Both the position numbers and the translations under genes were made by a program. The notes under the pieces are model-generated. The model was not told the DNA's origin and searched no databases. It saw only the letters and a program-made list of their open reading frames with translations. From Ruminococcus sp. UBA1394 (lineage in GTDB: Bacteria > Bacillota > Clostridia > Oscillospirales > Ruminococcaceae), in contig DBQM01000037.1 of NCBI GenBank assembly GCA_002305725.1, positions 3,579 through 67,578 on the forward strand: a stretch of DNA of 64,000 nt. Reading direction: 5' to 3'. Shown piece after piece: positions 15,628-24,149 of this stretch. How positions within the stretch are numbered: position 1 is the first letter of the stretch; every line of letters begins with the position of its first letter.

Positions 15628-17124
15628 TCAGTTTATTTCCAGCAGTTTAGCGGATTCCTCCGATGAATCCAGAGCAGAAACTGTCTGAAGCTTGCGGTTT
15701 ATAGCCCTTGTACGGGTACCGATAAGCTTGTCAAGTTCCTCGTCAGCCTGCCTTAGGCGGTTTCTCGTTGAAACAAGTACATTTTCAAAATTGCCGAATT
15801 CCTTTTTGGCAGCCTCCAGTATCTTCCATACCTCTCCGCTCTTTTTCTGAATTGCGAGAGTTCTGAATCCCATCTGCAGACTGTTGAGCATTGCAGCCAT
15901 AGTTGACGGACCTGCAATGTTGACCTTGTAATTCCTCTGGAGCACTTCAACAAGTCCCATGTTTACTACTTCTGCATACAGTCCCTCAAAAGGAAGAAAC
16001 ATGATTGCAAAGTCGGTTGTATAGGGAGGTACGATATACTTATCATGAATACTCTTTGCGCATTTCTTGATTTCGGATTCAAGGGCAGTTCTTTTTGCTT
16101 TAAGCTCGTTTGGATCACCGGTTTCATAAGCGGCAAGGAGATTTGAATATGTATCTCCTGGAAATTTCGAGTCGATTGGAAGATAAACGCACTCCCCGTC
16201 CTCCAGACCCGGCAGTCTGACTGCAAAATCAACCTTTTCCGAGCCGTTTGGAGTAACAGCAATCTGTTCGCCGTACTGTTCCGGCGCAAGAATTTCTCCA
16301 AGAATCGCACCAAGCTGAATTTCGCCCATGATACCTCTTGTCTTGACGTTGGAGAGGACATTTTTAAGGTCCGAAACTCCGGAGGCAACGTTTTTCATTT
16401 CGCCCAGTCCCTCGTAAACCTCAGCCAGCCGCTTGTTGACCGTTTCAAAGGATTTGGAGATTTTATCGTCAAGGGTTTTCTGCAATTTTTCGTTTACTGT
16501 GTTGTTTATCTTGTCAAGACTGTCCTGGTTATCCTTTCTCAGCTTTTCCATGCTTTCGGTGTTGGATCGGCGGATGCTGTCGAGAGTGGCGAGAATCTCC
16601 GTTCTTATCTTGTCAAAATCGCCCTCTAATTTGGTAAGCTTTTCAGTTGTAGCCTTTTGCTGCTTGTCCTGTCCGTCATTAAGGCTTTTGCCAAGCTCGG
16701 ACATATTCTTTACGACAGTTTCAAAAGCTTTGTTCAGCTTGTCGTCAAGAGTAGACTGCATTTTTTCGGTGATAATGCTGTTCATTTTGTCAAGGCTTTC
16801 CTGGTTTTCCTTACGCAGACCGCCCATTTCTGCCTCGATTTTAAGGAGAGTTTCGCCGGCTTTTGTCTGCTGCTTGTCCTGGGAATCACGCAGACTGTCG
16901 CCCAGCACAGAGATCTGTTTTACCATTGTTTCGCTCTGTCTTACAGTCTGGTCCATTAAAAGCTTGTTCTGGTTTGCGTTATTCTGACTGAGAAATTCGA
17001 TTTGCTTTTTCAGTTCCTCAATCTCCTGATTATCACGTCCTGCGCCTGTATTGCCGGACTTTATCAATAAAACAACAAGCAATACAACAATCACAGCGCA
17101 GCATATTAAAATTGCAATATCCAT
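15628..17124 (-). CDS. rmuC: RmuC family DNA recombination protein
   Basis: The 498-residue protein has an N-terminal membrane segment (about 3-23), a long charged coiled coil (about 30-250) and a C-terminal RmuC domain related to restriction-like nucleases (about 255-470; VDFAVRLPG, YLPIDSKFP, FLPFEGLYAEV). E. coli RmuC limits inversion at short inverted repeats, which is fitting in a window so rich in them, though that link is only suggestive. The coiled coil contains an internal duplication: blocks with DSQDKQQ/DGQDKQQ, NQESLDKMN/NQDSLDKIN and KLQKTLDDKISKSFE-like segments occur twice. GGAG lies before the ATG. Confidence 0.9.
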   Translation of the reverse strand: MDIAILICCAVIVVLLVVLLIKSGNTGAGRDNQEIEELKKQIEFLSQNNANQNKLLMDQTVRQSETMVKQISVLGDSLRDSQDKQQTKAGETLLKIEAEMGGLRKENQESLDKMNSIITEKMQSTLDDKLNKAFETVVKNMSELGKSLNDGQDKQQKATTEKLTKLEGDFDKIRTEILATLDSIRRSNTESMEKLRKDNQDSLDKINNTVNEKLQKTLDDKISKSFETVNKRLAEVYEGLGEMKNVASGVSDLKNVLSNVKTRGIMGEIQLGAILGEILAPEQYGEQIAVTPNGSEKVDFAVRLPGLEDGECVYLPIDSKFPGDTYSNLLAAYETGDPNELKAKRTALESEIKKCAKSIHDKYIVPPYTTDFAIMFLPFEGLYAEVVNMGLVEVLQRNYKVNIAGPSTMAAMLNSLQMGFRTLAIQKKSGEVWKILEAAKKEFGNFENVLVSTRNRLRQADEELDKLIGTRTRAINRKLQTVSALDSSEESAKLLEIN

Positions 17125-17162
17125 AAATTCTCCTTTTCTTATTATTAAAGTTTCAGTATAAT

Positions 17163-17291
17163 ATAGTAAACGAAAAAATTTTTTTCGTTTACTATTAGCC
17201 GATATGCACGGAGCTTACGAAGTAAGCGGATGTGCAAGGCAATAAAATAATTTATTATAGTGAACGCAAAATTATTTTTTGCGTTCACTAT
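17163..17291 (-). repeat. Three-hairpin repeat R1, copy 3 (inverted)
   Basis: ATAGTAAACGAAAAAA..TTTTTTCGTTTACTAT, then GCTTACGAAGTAAGC with GGATGTGCAAGGCAATAA, then ATAGTGAACGCAAAA..TTTTGCGTTCACTAT. All three hairpins are intact, and both end hairpins are perfect. It lies in the rmuC leader on the minus strand. Confidence 0.9.
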
Positions 17292-17324
17292 AATTATACA
17301 TTATCAGTAATAAAAAATCAAATA

Positions 17325-18191
17325 CTATTTTCTGAAATTGAACCGGTATTCCGAGGGCGTTTCAGCGTTATGCTTTTTAAAAATACGGCTGAAATAATTG
17401 CTGTCATTATAACCGCAGCGTGAGGCGATTTCCGCTATCGGCAGACTGCTTGTTTTAAGAAGCTCACGGGCTTTCTGCATACGCAGATTTGTTATGTAGT
17501 CAATGGGTATACAGCCGAGAGTTTCTTTAAAAAGCCGTATGAACTGACGCTCTGAATAGTTGGAAAGCCTGGCAAGACCGGAAACTGAGATCGGTTCTGC
17601 ATAGTTTTTTTCAATATATGCAATTGCCTCAGCAAGTTTGATGATTCCGGTTTCATCGGTGATTTTTTCAACATTATAAAGCCGTGACAGCACAACAGCT
17701 AAATTTAAAAAATCAGATTTCACCATGGTTTTCCAGCCGGTCTGTTTTTCCGTGTATTCCCTGTACAGCTTTTCTATAAGATGGTTTATCTGAATGAATG
17801 CATTGAAATCCAGCTTCAGACGGCTTGCAAAATGCTTTGTCCTGGAACAGTGCGGCTCAAGGAAAAAAAGTGCCTGAAATCCGGCAGATTCGGCTATATC
17901 AAGTTCGGGGGTTATGAAAAACATCGGGTCAAACATTATGTTGCATATACGGAAATCCTTTACATTAGTATAGCCGTGTACGGTTTCATCGCTTATAACA
18001 AAGACGTCGCCCTTGCTGATACGGTAATTTTCATTGTCAACTATATGTTCTGCACTTCCGCTTAAGACGATAACAAGCTCTGAAAAATTTTCGTGGCTGT
18101 GCATATAAAGGTCTTCCTTATGCTCGCCGTACTGGATAAAAAACGGAAAGCTTTCGTCAGAAGTGAAAATATTCAAAGGCAGCTTTATCAT
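17325..18191 (-). CDS. AraC family transcriptional regulator
   Basis: The 288-residue protein has an N-terminal cupin-like sensor domain (about 10-150, with YMHSHENFSELVIV and a His pair typical of AraC_binding) and a C-terminal double helix-turn-helix (about 185-285; SERQFIRLF, IAEIASRCGYNDSNYFSRIFKK). It probably senses a sugar or oligosaccharide. It is divergent to the GH43 gene 128 bases away, and a 27-base palindrome lies between, so it is likely the local activator of that gene. AGGAGG precedes the ATG. Confidence 0.93.
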   Translation of the reverse strand: MIKLPLNIFTSDESFPFFIQYGEHKEDLYMHSHENFSELVIVLSGSAEHIVDNENYRISKGDVFVISDETVHGYTNVKDFRICNIMFDPMFFITPELDIAESAGFQALFFLEPHCSRTKHFASRLKLDFNAFIQINHLIEKLYREYTEKQTGWKTMVKSDFLNLAVVLSRLYNVEKITDETGIIKLAEAIAYIEKNYAEPISVSGLARLSNYSERQFIRLFKETLGCIPIDYITNLRMQKARELLKTSSLPIAEIASRCGYNDSNYFSRIFKKHNAETPSEYRFNFRK

Positions 18192-18264
18192 TTTTTCCTC
18201 CTCTCCGGTATTTGTCAGTTATGTGCTGTCAATTGTCGAAATAGTTCTTTAAATTCAGAAAAAA

Positions 18265-18291
18265 ATATGCTATACTTAAAGTATAGCATAT
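18265..18291. promoter_or_regulatory. 27-base palindrome with back-to-back -10 elements
   Basis: ATATGCTATAC-TTAAA-GTATAGCATAT is a perfect inverted repeat with 11-base arms. Each arm holds TATACT, a usable -10, one for each strand. On the minus strand TTGTGT sits 17 bases upstream of its TATACT; the + strand -35 is weak (TTTAAA). The site may be an operator covering both promoters of the araC/GH43 pair, or a cruciform-prone divergent promoter. Confidence 0.6.
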
Positions 18292-18319
18292 CAGAAACAA
18301 TAACACAAGGAGAAGTTTT

Positions 18320-19639
18320 ATGCCAAATCCATTTTTACCTTTATGGGAGTATATCCCCGACGGTGAACCTCGTGTGTTCGGCGACAGGGTTTATCTTTAC
18401 GGCTCTCATGACAGAGCGTCATCAGAGCAGTTCTGTGATTTTAAATTAAAAGTATGGTCTGCATCGGTTTCAGATTTAAACAGCTGGCAGTGCCACGGCG
18501 ACAGCTTTCACACAAGAAAAGATACCGACCACGAAGCTGATACCAACTGGACAGACAGGGAACTTTATGCCCCCGACGTTGTATGCAGGGACGGTAAATA
18601 CTATCTGTATTCATATATTCTGGCGTCAAAAGGCTGTGTGAGCGTAAGCGACAGACCGGAAGGACCGTTTAAACTGCTCAGCACCTATGTGTATGACGAG
18701 GCGGACGCCGGAGATGACGGCATATTCAACGACGCCGGAGTACTTGTTGATGATGACGGCAGAGTTTATATTTATTACGGCTTTGAAAAATCCCATTTCG
18801 GTGAGCTGAATCCGGAAAATATGTATGAGATAAAAAAAGGCTCATACAAAGAGGATATGATTCCATGCGGCGACGGCAAGACCGATTTCTTTGAGGCAAG
18901 CTCACCCAGAAAAATCAACGGTAAATATTATCTGATATATTCGCCCAAAAACGGCGGCTGCCTTGACTATGCCGTTTCTGACAGTCCGTCGGGGCCTTTT
19001 GAACACAAGGGTACTATCATCAATAACAGCATTGATTATCCCGGCGGAAACAATCACGGTTCAGTGTGCAATATAAACGGTCAGTGGTATATTTTCTACC
19101 ACCGCATGACCAACGGTACTATCATGTCAAGGTGTGCCTGTGCGGAGAAAATAGAGATACTTCCGGACGGTACTATTCCGGAGGTTGAAATGACTTCTCT
19201 GGGCTTTGAGGAGTCGCTGAACCCTTACACGATTACGCCGGCTGAAATTGCCTGTGTGCTTAAAGGCGGCTGTTTTATTACGCAAAAGGATACGTTCACA
19301 AGGGTAGTCACCGGAATAAAAAACGGCAGTATTATCGGTTACAAATATTTCGATTTCGGAGAGGATTTTTCAAGCAAAACTATGGAGTTTTCCGCAAAGG
19401 TTACCGGAGCAGGCTGTCAGGGGCAGATTCATATTGTTATTGATGATTATGAAAACGGTGAGGAAATCGGCGTCTGTGATATCGGCACTCATGACGGAGT
19501 GTATCATGCCCGTGTGAAAAATGTGACCGGCAGACACAGCGTTTTTCTGAAAGTGAATCATGTCTATAACGGCTGGTTTGCTCATGCGTTTAATGAGCGG
19601 AATATATTTGACCTTGAATCTTTTGTTTTTACTAAATAA
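18320..19639 (+). CDS. Glycoside hydrolase family 43 with C-terminal CBM6-like domain
   Basis: The 439-residue protein begins with the GH43 five-bladed propeller (about 1-300): VYLYGSHDR near residue 24, APDVVCRDGKYYLY near 79 and FFEASSPRKINGKYYLIYS near 185, which contain the acidic catalytic positions. The last ~125 residues resemble carbohydrate-binding module 6 (YKYFDFG, GVYHARVKNVTGRHSVFL, NIFDLESFVF). Likely substrates are arabinoxylan oligosaccharides. No signal peptide is visible, so it probably acts in the cytoplasm on imported oligomers. AAGGAG precedes the ATG. Confidence 0.9.
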   Translation: MPNPFLPLWEYIPDGEPRVFGDRVYLYGSHDRASSEQFCDFKLKVWSASVSDLNSWQCHGDSFHTRKDTDHEADTNWTDRELYAPDVVCRDGKYYLYSYILASKGCVSVSDRPEGPFKLLSTYVYDEADAGDDGIFNDAGVLVDDDGRVYIYYGFEKSHFGELNPENMYEIKKGSYKEDMIPCGDGKTDFFEASSPRKINGKYYLIYSPKNGGCLDYAVSDSPSGPFEHKGTIINNSIDYPGGNNHGSVCNINGQWYIFYHRMTNGTIMSRCACAEKIEILPDGTIPEVEMTSLGFEESLNPYTITPAEIACVLKGGCFITQKDTFTRVVTGIKNGSIIGYKYFDFGEDFSSKTMEFSAKVTGAGCQGQIHIVIDDYENGEEIGVCDIGTHDGVYHARVKNVTGRHSVFLKVNHVYNGWFAHAFNERNIFDLESFVFTK

Positions 19640-19646
19640 ACTGAAC

Positions 19647-19675
19647 GCCGCACTGATTTGTGCGGCATTTGTTTA
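19647..19675. terminator. Shared terminator between GH43 gene and cobO
   Basis: GCCGCAC and GTGCGGC form a seven-pair stem with TTTGTTT after it on the + strand. The convergent cobO gene ends at 19673. Confidence 0.7.
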
Positions 19676-20191
19676 ATATTCAATCCCTTTTCTTGAACTG
19701 ACACCTTTTTCAAACGGGTGTTTAACAGCCTTTATCTCGCTTACATAGTCGGCGCAGTCAATAAAAATCTGCTCCGGGGCATGTCCGGTCATGACTATTT
19801 CCGCTTGCGGTTCGCCGGAAATAAGGGAAATAACTGCATTCCTGTCAATGAGATTCAAGTTATATGCGTCAGCAATCTCGTCCAGTATCAGCATATCAAC
19901 CTTGCCGCTGTTCACCAGTTCCGCCGCCGCTTTCAGATTGCTGTTGTGGCAGTTTGTTATCTCCGCTTTGTCCTTTTCCGTCATTTTAAAGGAAAAGCCG
20001 TAATTTCTGTCACACCTGCTTACAGTCACATTTTCAAGACGTTCAAGAGAATGCAGTTCACCTGTGTCAGTACCCTTTAAAAACTGAACAATATGAACTC
20101 TCATGCCGCTGCCGGACGCTCTCAGAGCAAGTCCCAAAGCGGCTGTTGTTTTGCCTTTTCCGGTTCCGTAGTAGAGGTGTTTCAGAAACAT
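19673..20191 (-). CDS. cobO: Cob(I)yrinic acid a,c-diamide adenosyltransferase (CobO/BtuR)
   Basis: The 172-residue enzyme transfers the adenosyl group from ATP to cobalt of corrinoids. The P-loop GTGKGKTTAALG is at residues 9-20, and a Walker B-like DMLILDEI is near residue 99. Its length fits the family (170-200). It is the last gene of asnB-HD-pyrB-cobO, nine bases after pyrB, with AAGGAG before the ATG. No other cobalamin genes are nearby, so it may serve corrinoid salvage. Confidence 0.92.
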   Translation of the reverse strand: MFLKHLYYGTGKGKTTAALGLALRASGSGMRVHIVQFLKGTDTGELHSLERLENVTVSRCDRNYGFSFKMTEKDKAEITNCHNSNLKAAAELVNSGKVDMLILDEIADAYNLNLIDRNAVISLISGEPQAEIVMTGHAPEQIFIDCADYVSEIKAVKHPFEKGVSSRKGIEY

Positions 20192-20200
20192 AATTTCTCC

Positions 20201-21283
20201 TTAGTGTTCAAGCAGTATCCTCTCGTCGCAGTATTCGCATTCAAGAGTATCACCGTTTCCTGTAAAGGACTTTGGAAGATAATCTTCAATATTTGTAATG
20301 CACTTGGGGTTCTGACATTTTACCTTGTGTCTGACAGTTCCGTTCAAAAGTCTTGTAGGTGTATCGCTTTCAAGGAGCGTCATGATAAGAGCCATTCTTA
20401 TATACATGCCGTACTTTGCCTGCTTGAAATATACGGCTCTTTCGTCCTCGTCAACGTCATTTGCGATTTCGTCAACTCTCGGCATAGGGTGCATGACAAT
20501 CATGTCTTTTCTTGCCTTTTTCATCTTCTTTTTGTCAAGGACGTATGTATCCTTTTCGGCAAGATACTCTTCCTCGCTTGCAAAACGCTCACGCTGTATT
20601 CTTGTCATGTAAAGCATATCAAGGTCGTTTATCACCTCGTCAAGAGAGGAAACCTCGGTGTATCTGCTGCCGCTTGCGGTTATGATGTCCTTGACGTAGG
20701 ACGGCAGACGCAGATTAGGAGTGGAAACAAGCACAAAGGTGTTTCCGGAATATGCGGAAAGCGCCTTGCAGAGAGAGTGTACCGTTCTGCCGTTGACAAG
20801 GTCGCCGCAAAGACCGATGTTCAGATTGTCAAGACGTCCCTTTTCCTCGTGGAGAGTTAGCAGGTCTGTAAGAGTCTGAGTGGGGTGGAGATGTCCGCCG
20901 TCACCGGCGTTTACAACGGAGCAGTCGGCAGTAAGCGCCGCCGCCTTTGCCGCACCCGGCTGCGGGTGACGGATTATAAGAATGTCGGAATAACTGCTGA
21001 CGATTTTTGTGGTATCTTTAAGGTTTTCACCCTTTGCAACGGACGATGACGACGGATTGTCAAAGCCGATTATGTTTCCCCCCAGACGTATCATTGCCGA
21101 CTGGAATGACATCTGCGTTCTTGTGGACGGTTCATAGAAAAGCGTTGCCATTATCTTTCCGTCACAGGCATGAGTGTAGCGCTGAGGGTGCAGTCTTATA
21201 TCATGCCCCAGTTCTATCAGTTTATTCCACCATGAAACCGGATAATCGTTTAAATCTATTAAATGAGGGTACTGCGAAATCAT
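20201..21283 (-). CDS. pyrB: Aspartate carbamoyltransferase with fused PyrI-type zinc domain
   Basis: The enzyme makes N-carbamoyl-L-aspartate in pyrimidine synthesis. Residues 1-310 are a full PyrB catalytic chain with FYEPSTRT (~49-56), HPxQ as GGHLHPTQTLTD and MHPMPRVDEI. The last ~45 residues carry C323-x4-C328 and C349-x2-C352, arranged like the zinc domain of E. coli PyrI, whose job is to contact the catalytic chain. The nucleotide-binding allosteric domain of PyrI is missing. The fusion might stabilise trimer assembly without ATP/CTP control; this is inference. AAGGAGG precedes the ATG. Confidence 0.93.
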   Translation of the reverse strand: MISQYPHLIDLNDYPVSWWNKLIELGHDIRLHPQRYTHACDGKIMATLFYEPSTRTQMSFQSAMIRLGGNIIGFDNPSSSSVAKGENLKDTTKIVSSYSDILIIRHPQPGAAKAAALTADCSVVNAGDGGHLHPTQTLTDLLTLHEEKGRLDNLNIGLCGDLVNGRTVHSLCKALSAYSGNTFVLVSTPNLRLPSYVKDIITASGSRYTEVSSLDEVINDLDMLYMTRIQRERFASEEEYLAEKDTYVLDKKKMKKARKDMIVMHPMPRVDEIANDVDEDERAVYFKQAKYGMYIRMALIMTLLESDTPTRLLNGTVRHKVKCQNPKCITNIEDYLPKSFTGNGDTLECEYCDERILLEH

Positions 21284-21307
21284 TTTTACCTCCTTGAATT
21301 TCGGCTC

Positions 21308-21976
21308 TTAAAGCAGCGAAGAACCGTTTACAATCATTTTAAACTGAACTCCCAGATATGAACACGCACGCTTGCACAGCAGCATTCTGTTTAGGAATAT
21401 TTCAAAGTATTCAATGACCGGAGAAATTTCCGTATCAATTTTCAGATTCAGTATAATAGAACTTTTATCTTCGCTGAAATAAAGCTCTGATTTTTCAACT
21501 GCGTAGTTCACACGGTCGTGTATATCGAATGTCAGAAAATCGTTGTTTCTGACTCTGCTGCGGCGCACGTCTGCCTTGTCTGCGATAATAAGCGCCGCTG
21601 AAATTGCGTCGACCGGCTGTGCTGTGGACTCGTCATGGTTGCCGATAGCGGAAATGATGGAGCATATCTCGTCTGCCGGCATACTCAGATTGTCAAGCAG
21701 TCGGAAAGCCATGACAGCGCCGCTCTGGGCGTGGTCAATCCTGTTTATGACGTTTCCGATATCGTGCATGATACCGGCAATTCTTGCAAGTTCAACCTGC
21801 CTTTCGTCATAGCCTAACTCGGTTAATATCATGCTTGCATTCTGTGCCACGATTTCAACGTGTGCAAAGGAATGTTCAGTATATCCCTGAGCCTCCAGCG
21901 CACGGTCGGCACGGCGGATATATTCGATTATGTCGGGATTCTGTTTTATATATTTGTACGTTACAATACTTGCCAT
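21308..21976 (-). CDS. HD domain phosphohydrolase
   Basis: The 222-residue protein carries an HD metal-binding domain: HSFAHVE near residue 35, MHDIGN near 70, a third His in NHDES near 110 and Asp in IADKADVRR near 135. Such proteins hydrolyse phosphate esters or cyclic dinucleotides; the substrate is not predictable here. It sits between asnB and pyrB in a tight operon (16 and 24 bases), which hints at nucleotide or amino-acid metabolism. Confidence 0.8.
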   Translation of the reverse strand: MASIVTYKYIKQNPDIIEYIRRADRALEAQGYTEHSFAHVEIVAQNASMILTELGYDERQVELARIAGIMHDIGNVINRIDHAQSGAVMAFRLLDNLSMPADEICSIISAIGNHDESTAQPVDAISAALIIADKADVRRSRVRNNDFLTFDIHDRVNYAVEKSELYFSEDKSSIILNLKIDTEISPVIEYFEIFLNRMLLCKRACSYLGVQFKMIVNGSSLL

Positions 21977-21992
21977 TAAGTTTAACCTTTCG

Positions 21993-23867
21993 TTATTTTA
22001 CAAATTCACTGCCCTCAAAGTAAACGCCGTACCACACAAGGAAAATGAACACAGTCCATATCTTACGGCTGTTATCGGCTTTGCCGGCTTTGTGGTCGTC
22101 AAGCAGCTTGACCAGCATATCACAGTTGAAGAACTGCTGTGCCACATTTCCTGTAAACTTATCCTTTACAATATTGTAGTATTTATCCTCTTTGAGCCAT
22201 ACACGGATAGGTACAGGGAATCCAAGCTTTTTCTTTGCGGCAGTCTTTGCCGTCTGAGGAGGAGTATCCTTTTTAGCGGCAAGTCGCATTGCATACTTTG
22301 TGATATACTTTGTATGCTCGTCGGTTGTTTCCTTGTGAGTTACACGGTATTTTCTCGGAATCTTTTCAGCTACCGCCATTACCTCTTTATCAAGGAACGG
22401 TACACGCAGTTCAAGAGAATTTGCCATGCTCATTTTGTCTGCTTTAAGGAGAATATCTCCTGTCATCCACATATGCAGGTCGAGATACTGCATTTTTGTT
22501 ACGTCATCCTTATCCTTTACCTTGTCATAGAAAGGCTTTGTGAGAACCTGCGGGTCGGGAGCGTCAGTCTTGATTTTAAGCAGTTTTTTTCTTTCTTCCG
22601 GAGTGAACATATAAGCGTTGCCGATAAAGCGTTCTTCAAGGTCTTTACCCTTTCTGATAAAGAAGTTCACACCTCTGTGCGCCGGCAGCTTTCCTGCGAT
22701 TTTGCCTACACCACGTTTGATTCCACGGGGCAGCTTGTCATAGAATGTTCCGTCCGGTTCGCTGTATACGTTATATCCGCCGAAAATCTCGTCTGCGCCC
22801 TCTCCGGAGAGAACAACTTTAAGTTTCTGCGACGCAAGATTGCAGACAAAGTAAAGCGCAACTGCGGCAGGGTCGGCAAGAGGTTCGTCCATGTGATACT
22901 GTATCTTTTCAAGACTGCCCCAGTATTCCTCCGGAGTTATTACCTTGCTTGTATTCTCCTTGCCGATAGCCTTTGAGAAGTCCTTTGCCCAGCCGATTTC
23001 GTTGTACTTTTCATCATTTCCGAATCCTACGGTAAAGGTCTTGTCAACGTCTGCAACTGCGGCAACATAGCTTGAGTCAACGCCGCTTGAAAGAAAGCTG
23101 CCGACTTCAACGTCTGCGATTTTGTGTGCCTCAACAGAATCGTGGAAAATATCAGAAATTTTGTTTACCCATGTGTCAAGGTCAGGCTTTTCGTCAGCGT
23201 CAAACTTTATTTCCCAGTAACGTTCGATTTTAAGATCGCCGTTTTTATATGTGAAGCAGTGTGCGGCAGGAAGCTTGAAAACATTTTTGAAGAAACATTC
23301 AGCCTGTGCTGAGTACTGGAATGTCAGATAGCTTTCAAGGGCGGCTGTGTTCAGTTCCTTTTTGAAATGTGGGTGCGGCAGAAAGCTTTTGATCTCAGAG
23401 CCGAATAAAAAGCTTTCTCCGGAGAAAGAATAGTAAAGCGGTTTGATTCCGAAGAAGTCACGGGCGCCGAAAAGCTCCTGTGTGTTTTTGTCCCAGATAA
23501 CAAAAGCAAACATTCCTCTGAGCATATTCAAGAGGTCCTTGCCGTATTCCTCATAGCCGTGGAGCAGGACTTCTGAATCAGTCTTTGTTTTGAAAGTATG
23601 ACCGGCTGCAACAAGCTTTTCACGGATACTCTGGAAGTTATATATCTCTCCGTTAAAAAGCAGTACCTTTGAGCCGTCCTCGTTTAAAATAGGCTGGTCG
23701 CCCTGGGCAAGGTCTATGATACTCAGACGTCTGAATCCGAGAGCGATGCCCTCGTCGATATAAGTCCCTCCGGAATCCGGACCTCTGTGAATAATTTTGT
23801 TCATCATGTTTTCCAATACCTGATTGGAATTATTTATATGATTTGTAAATCCGACAAATCCACACAT
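21993..23867 (-). CDS. asnB: Asparagine synthase (glutamine-hydrolysing) AsnB
   Basis: AsnB makes asparagine from aspartate, ATP and glutamine. The start ATG at 23867 puts Cys2 (MCGFVGF) at the mature N-terminus as the glutaminase nucleophile, and GGAGG lies upstream; the frame is open 12 codons further but without this logic. The glutaminase domain has IIHRGPDSGG, and the synthetase domain has SFLSSGVDSSYVA (PP-loop) near residue 255 and LSGEGADEIFGGY. At 624 residues it is of normal length. It is the first gene of a four-gene operon. Confidence 0.95.
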   Translation of the reverse strand: MCGFVGFTNHINNSNQVLENMMNKIIHRGPDSGGTYIDEGIALGFRRLSIIDLAQGDQPILNEDGSKVLLFNGEIYNFQSIREKLVAAGHTFKTKTDSEVLLHGYEEYGKDLLNMLRGMFAFVIWDKNTQELFGARDFFGIKPLYYSFSGESFLFGSEIKSFLPHPHFKKELNTAALESYLTFQYSAQAECFFKNVFKLPAAHCFTYKNGDLKIERYWEIKFDADEKPDLDTWVNKISDIFHDSVEAHKIADVEVGSFLSSGVDSSYVAAVADVDKTFTVGFGNDEKYNEIGWAKDFSKAIGKENTSKVITPEEYWGSLEKIQYHMDEPLADPAAVALYFVCNLASQKLKVVLSGEGADEIFGGYNVYSEPDGTFYDKLPRGIKRGVGKIAGKLPAHRGVNFFIRKGKDLEERFIGNAYMFTPEERKKLLKIKTDAPDPQVLTKPFYDKVKDKDDVTKMQYLDLHMWMTGDILLKADKMSMANSLELRVPFLDKEVMAVAEKIPRKYRVTHKETTDEHTKYITKYAMRLAAKKDTPPQTAKTAAKKKLGFPVPIRVWLKEDKYYNIVKDKFTGNVAQQFFNCDMLVKLLDDHKAGKADNSRKIWTVFIFLVWYGVYFEGSEFVK

Positions 23868-23939
23868 ACTTGATTTCCTCCAAATACTTTCTTTTTGGCG
23901 CATGATTATTTACAGGCAAATGCGCAGCTCACTTTATAT

Positions 23940-23968
23940 ATTATACTATATGTTGCGGAGGTTTGCAA
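23940..23968 (-). promoter_or_regulatory. Promoter of the asnB operon
   Basis: On the minus strand TTGCAA and TATAAT are 17 bases apart. The leader then holds a GCGCAT..ATGCGC hairpin (about 23899-23925). Confidence 0.65.
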
Positions 23969-23997
23969 TAATTATAGAATTAATTTGACAAAAACTA

Positions 23998-24026
23998 TTG
24001 CAAAAATTTCTTAGTTGGGTTATAAT
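23998..24026 (+). promoter_or_regulatory. Promoter of the SGNH hydrolase gene
   Basis: TTGCAA and TATAAT are 17 bases apart, divergent from the asnB promoter. A hairpin GCTGTC..GACAGC with T-rich tail at about 24092-24120 lies in the leader and could act as an attenuator. Confidence 0.6.
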
Positions 24027-24149
24027 TATTTTATGGATTATTATAGAGAAAAAAAGAGAATCCTGTCAAATGAACAATTGAAAATTTTCTTGCTGTCTTT
24101 TACTTTTTGACAGCCTTTAATATTTATTCATCGGGAGGCATAAACAGAT

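Noticed and set aside
21930..22976. Long + strand open frame opposite asnB
   Set aside because: It lacks a ribosome site and domain features and mirrors the asnB codons.
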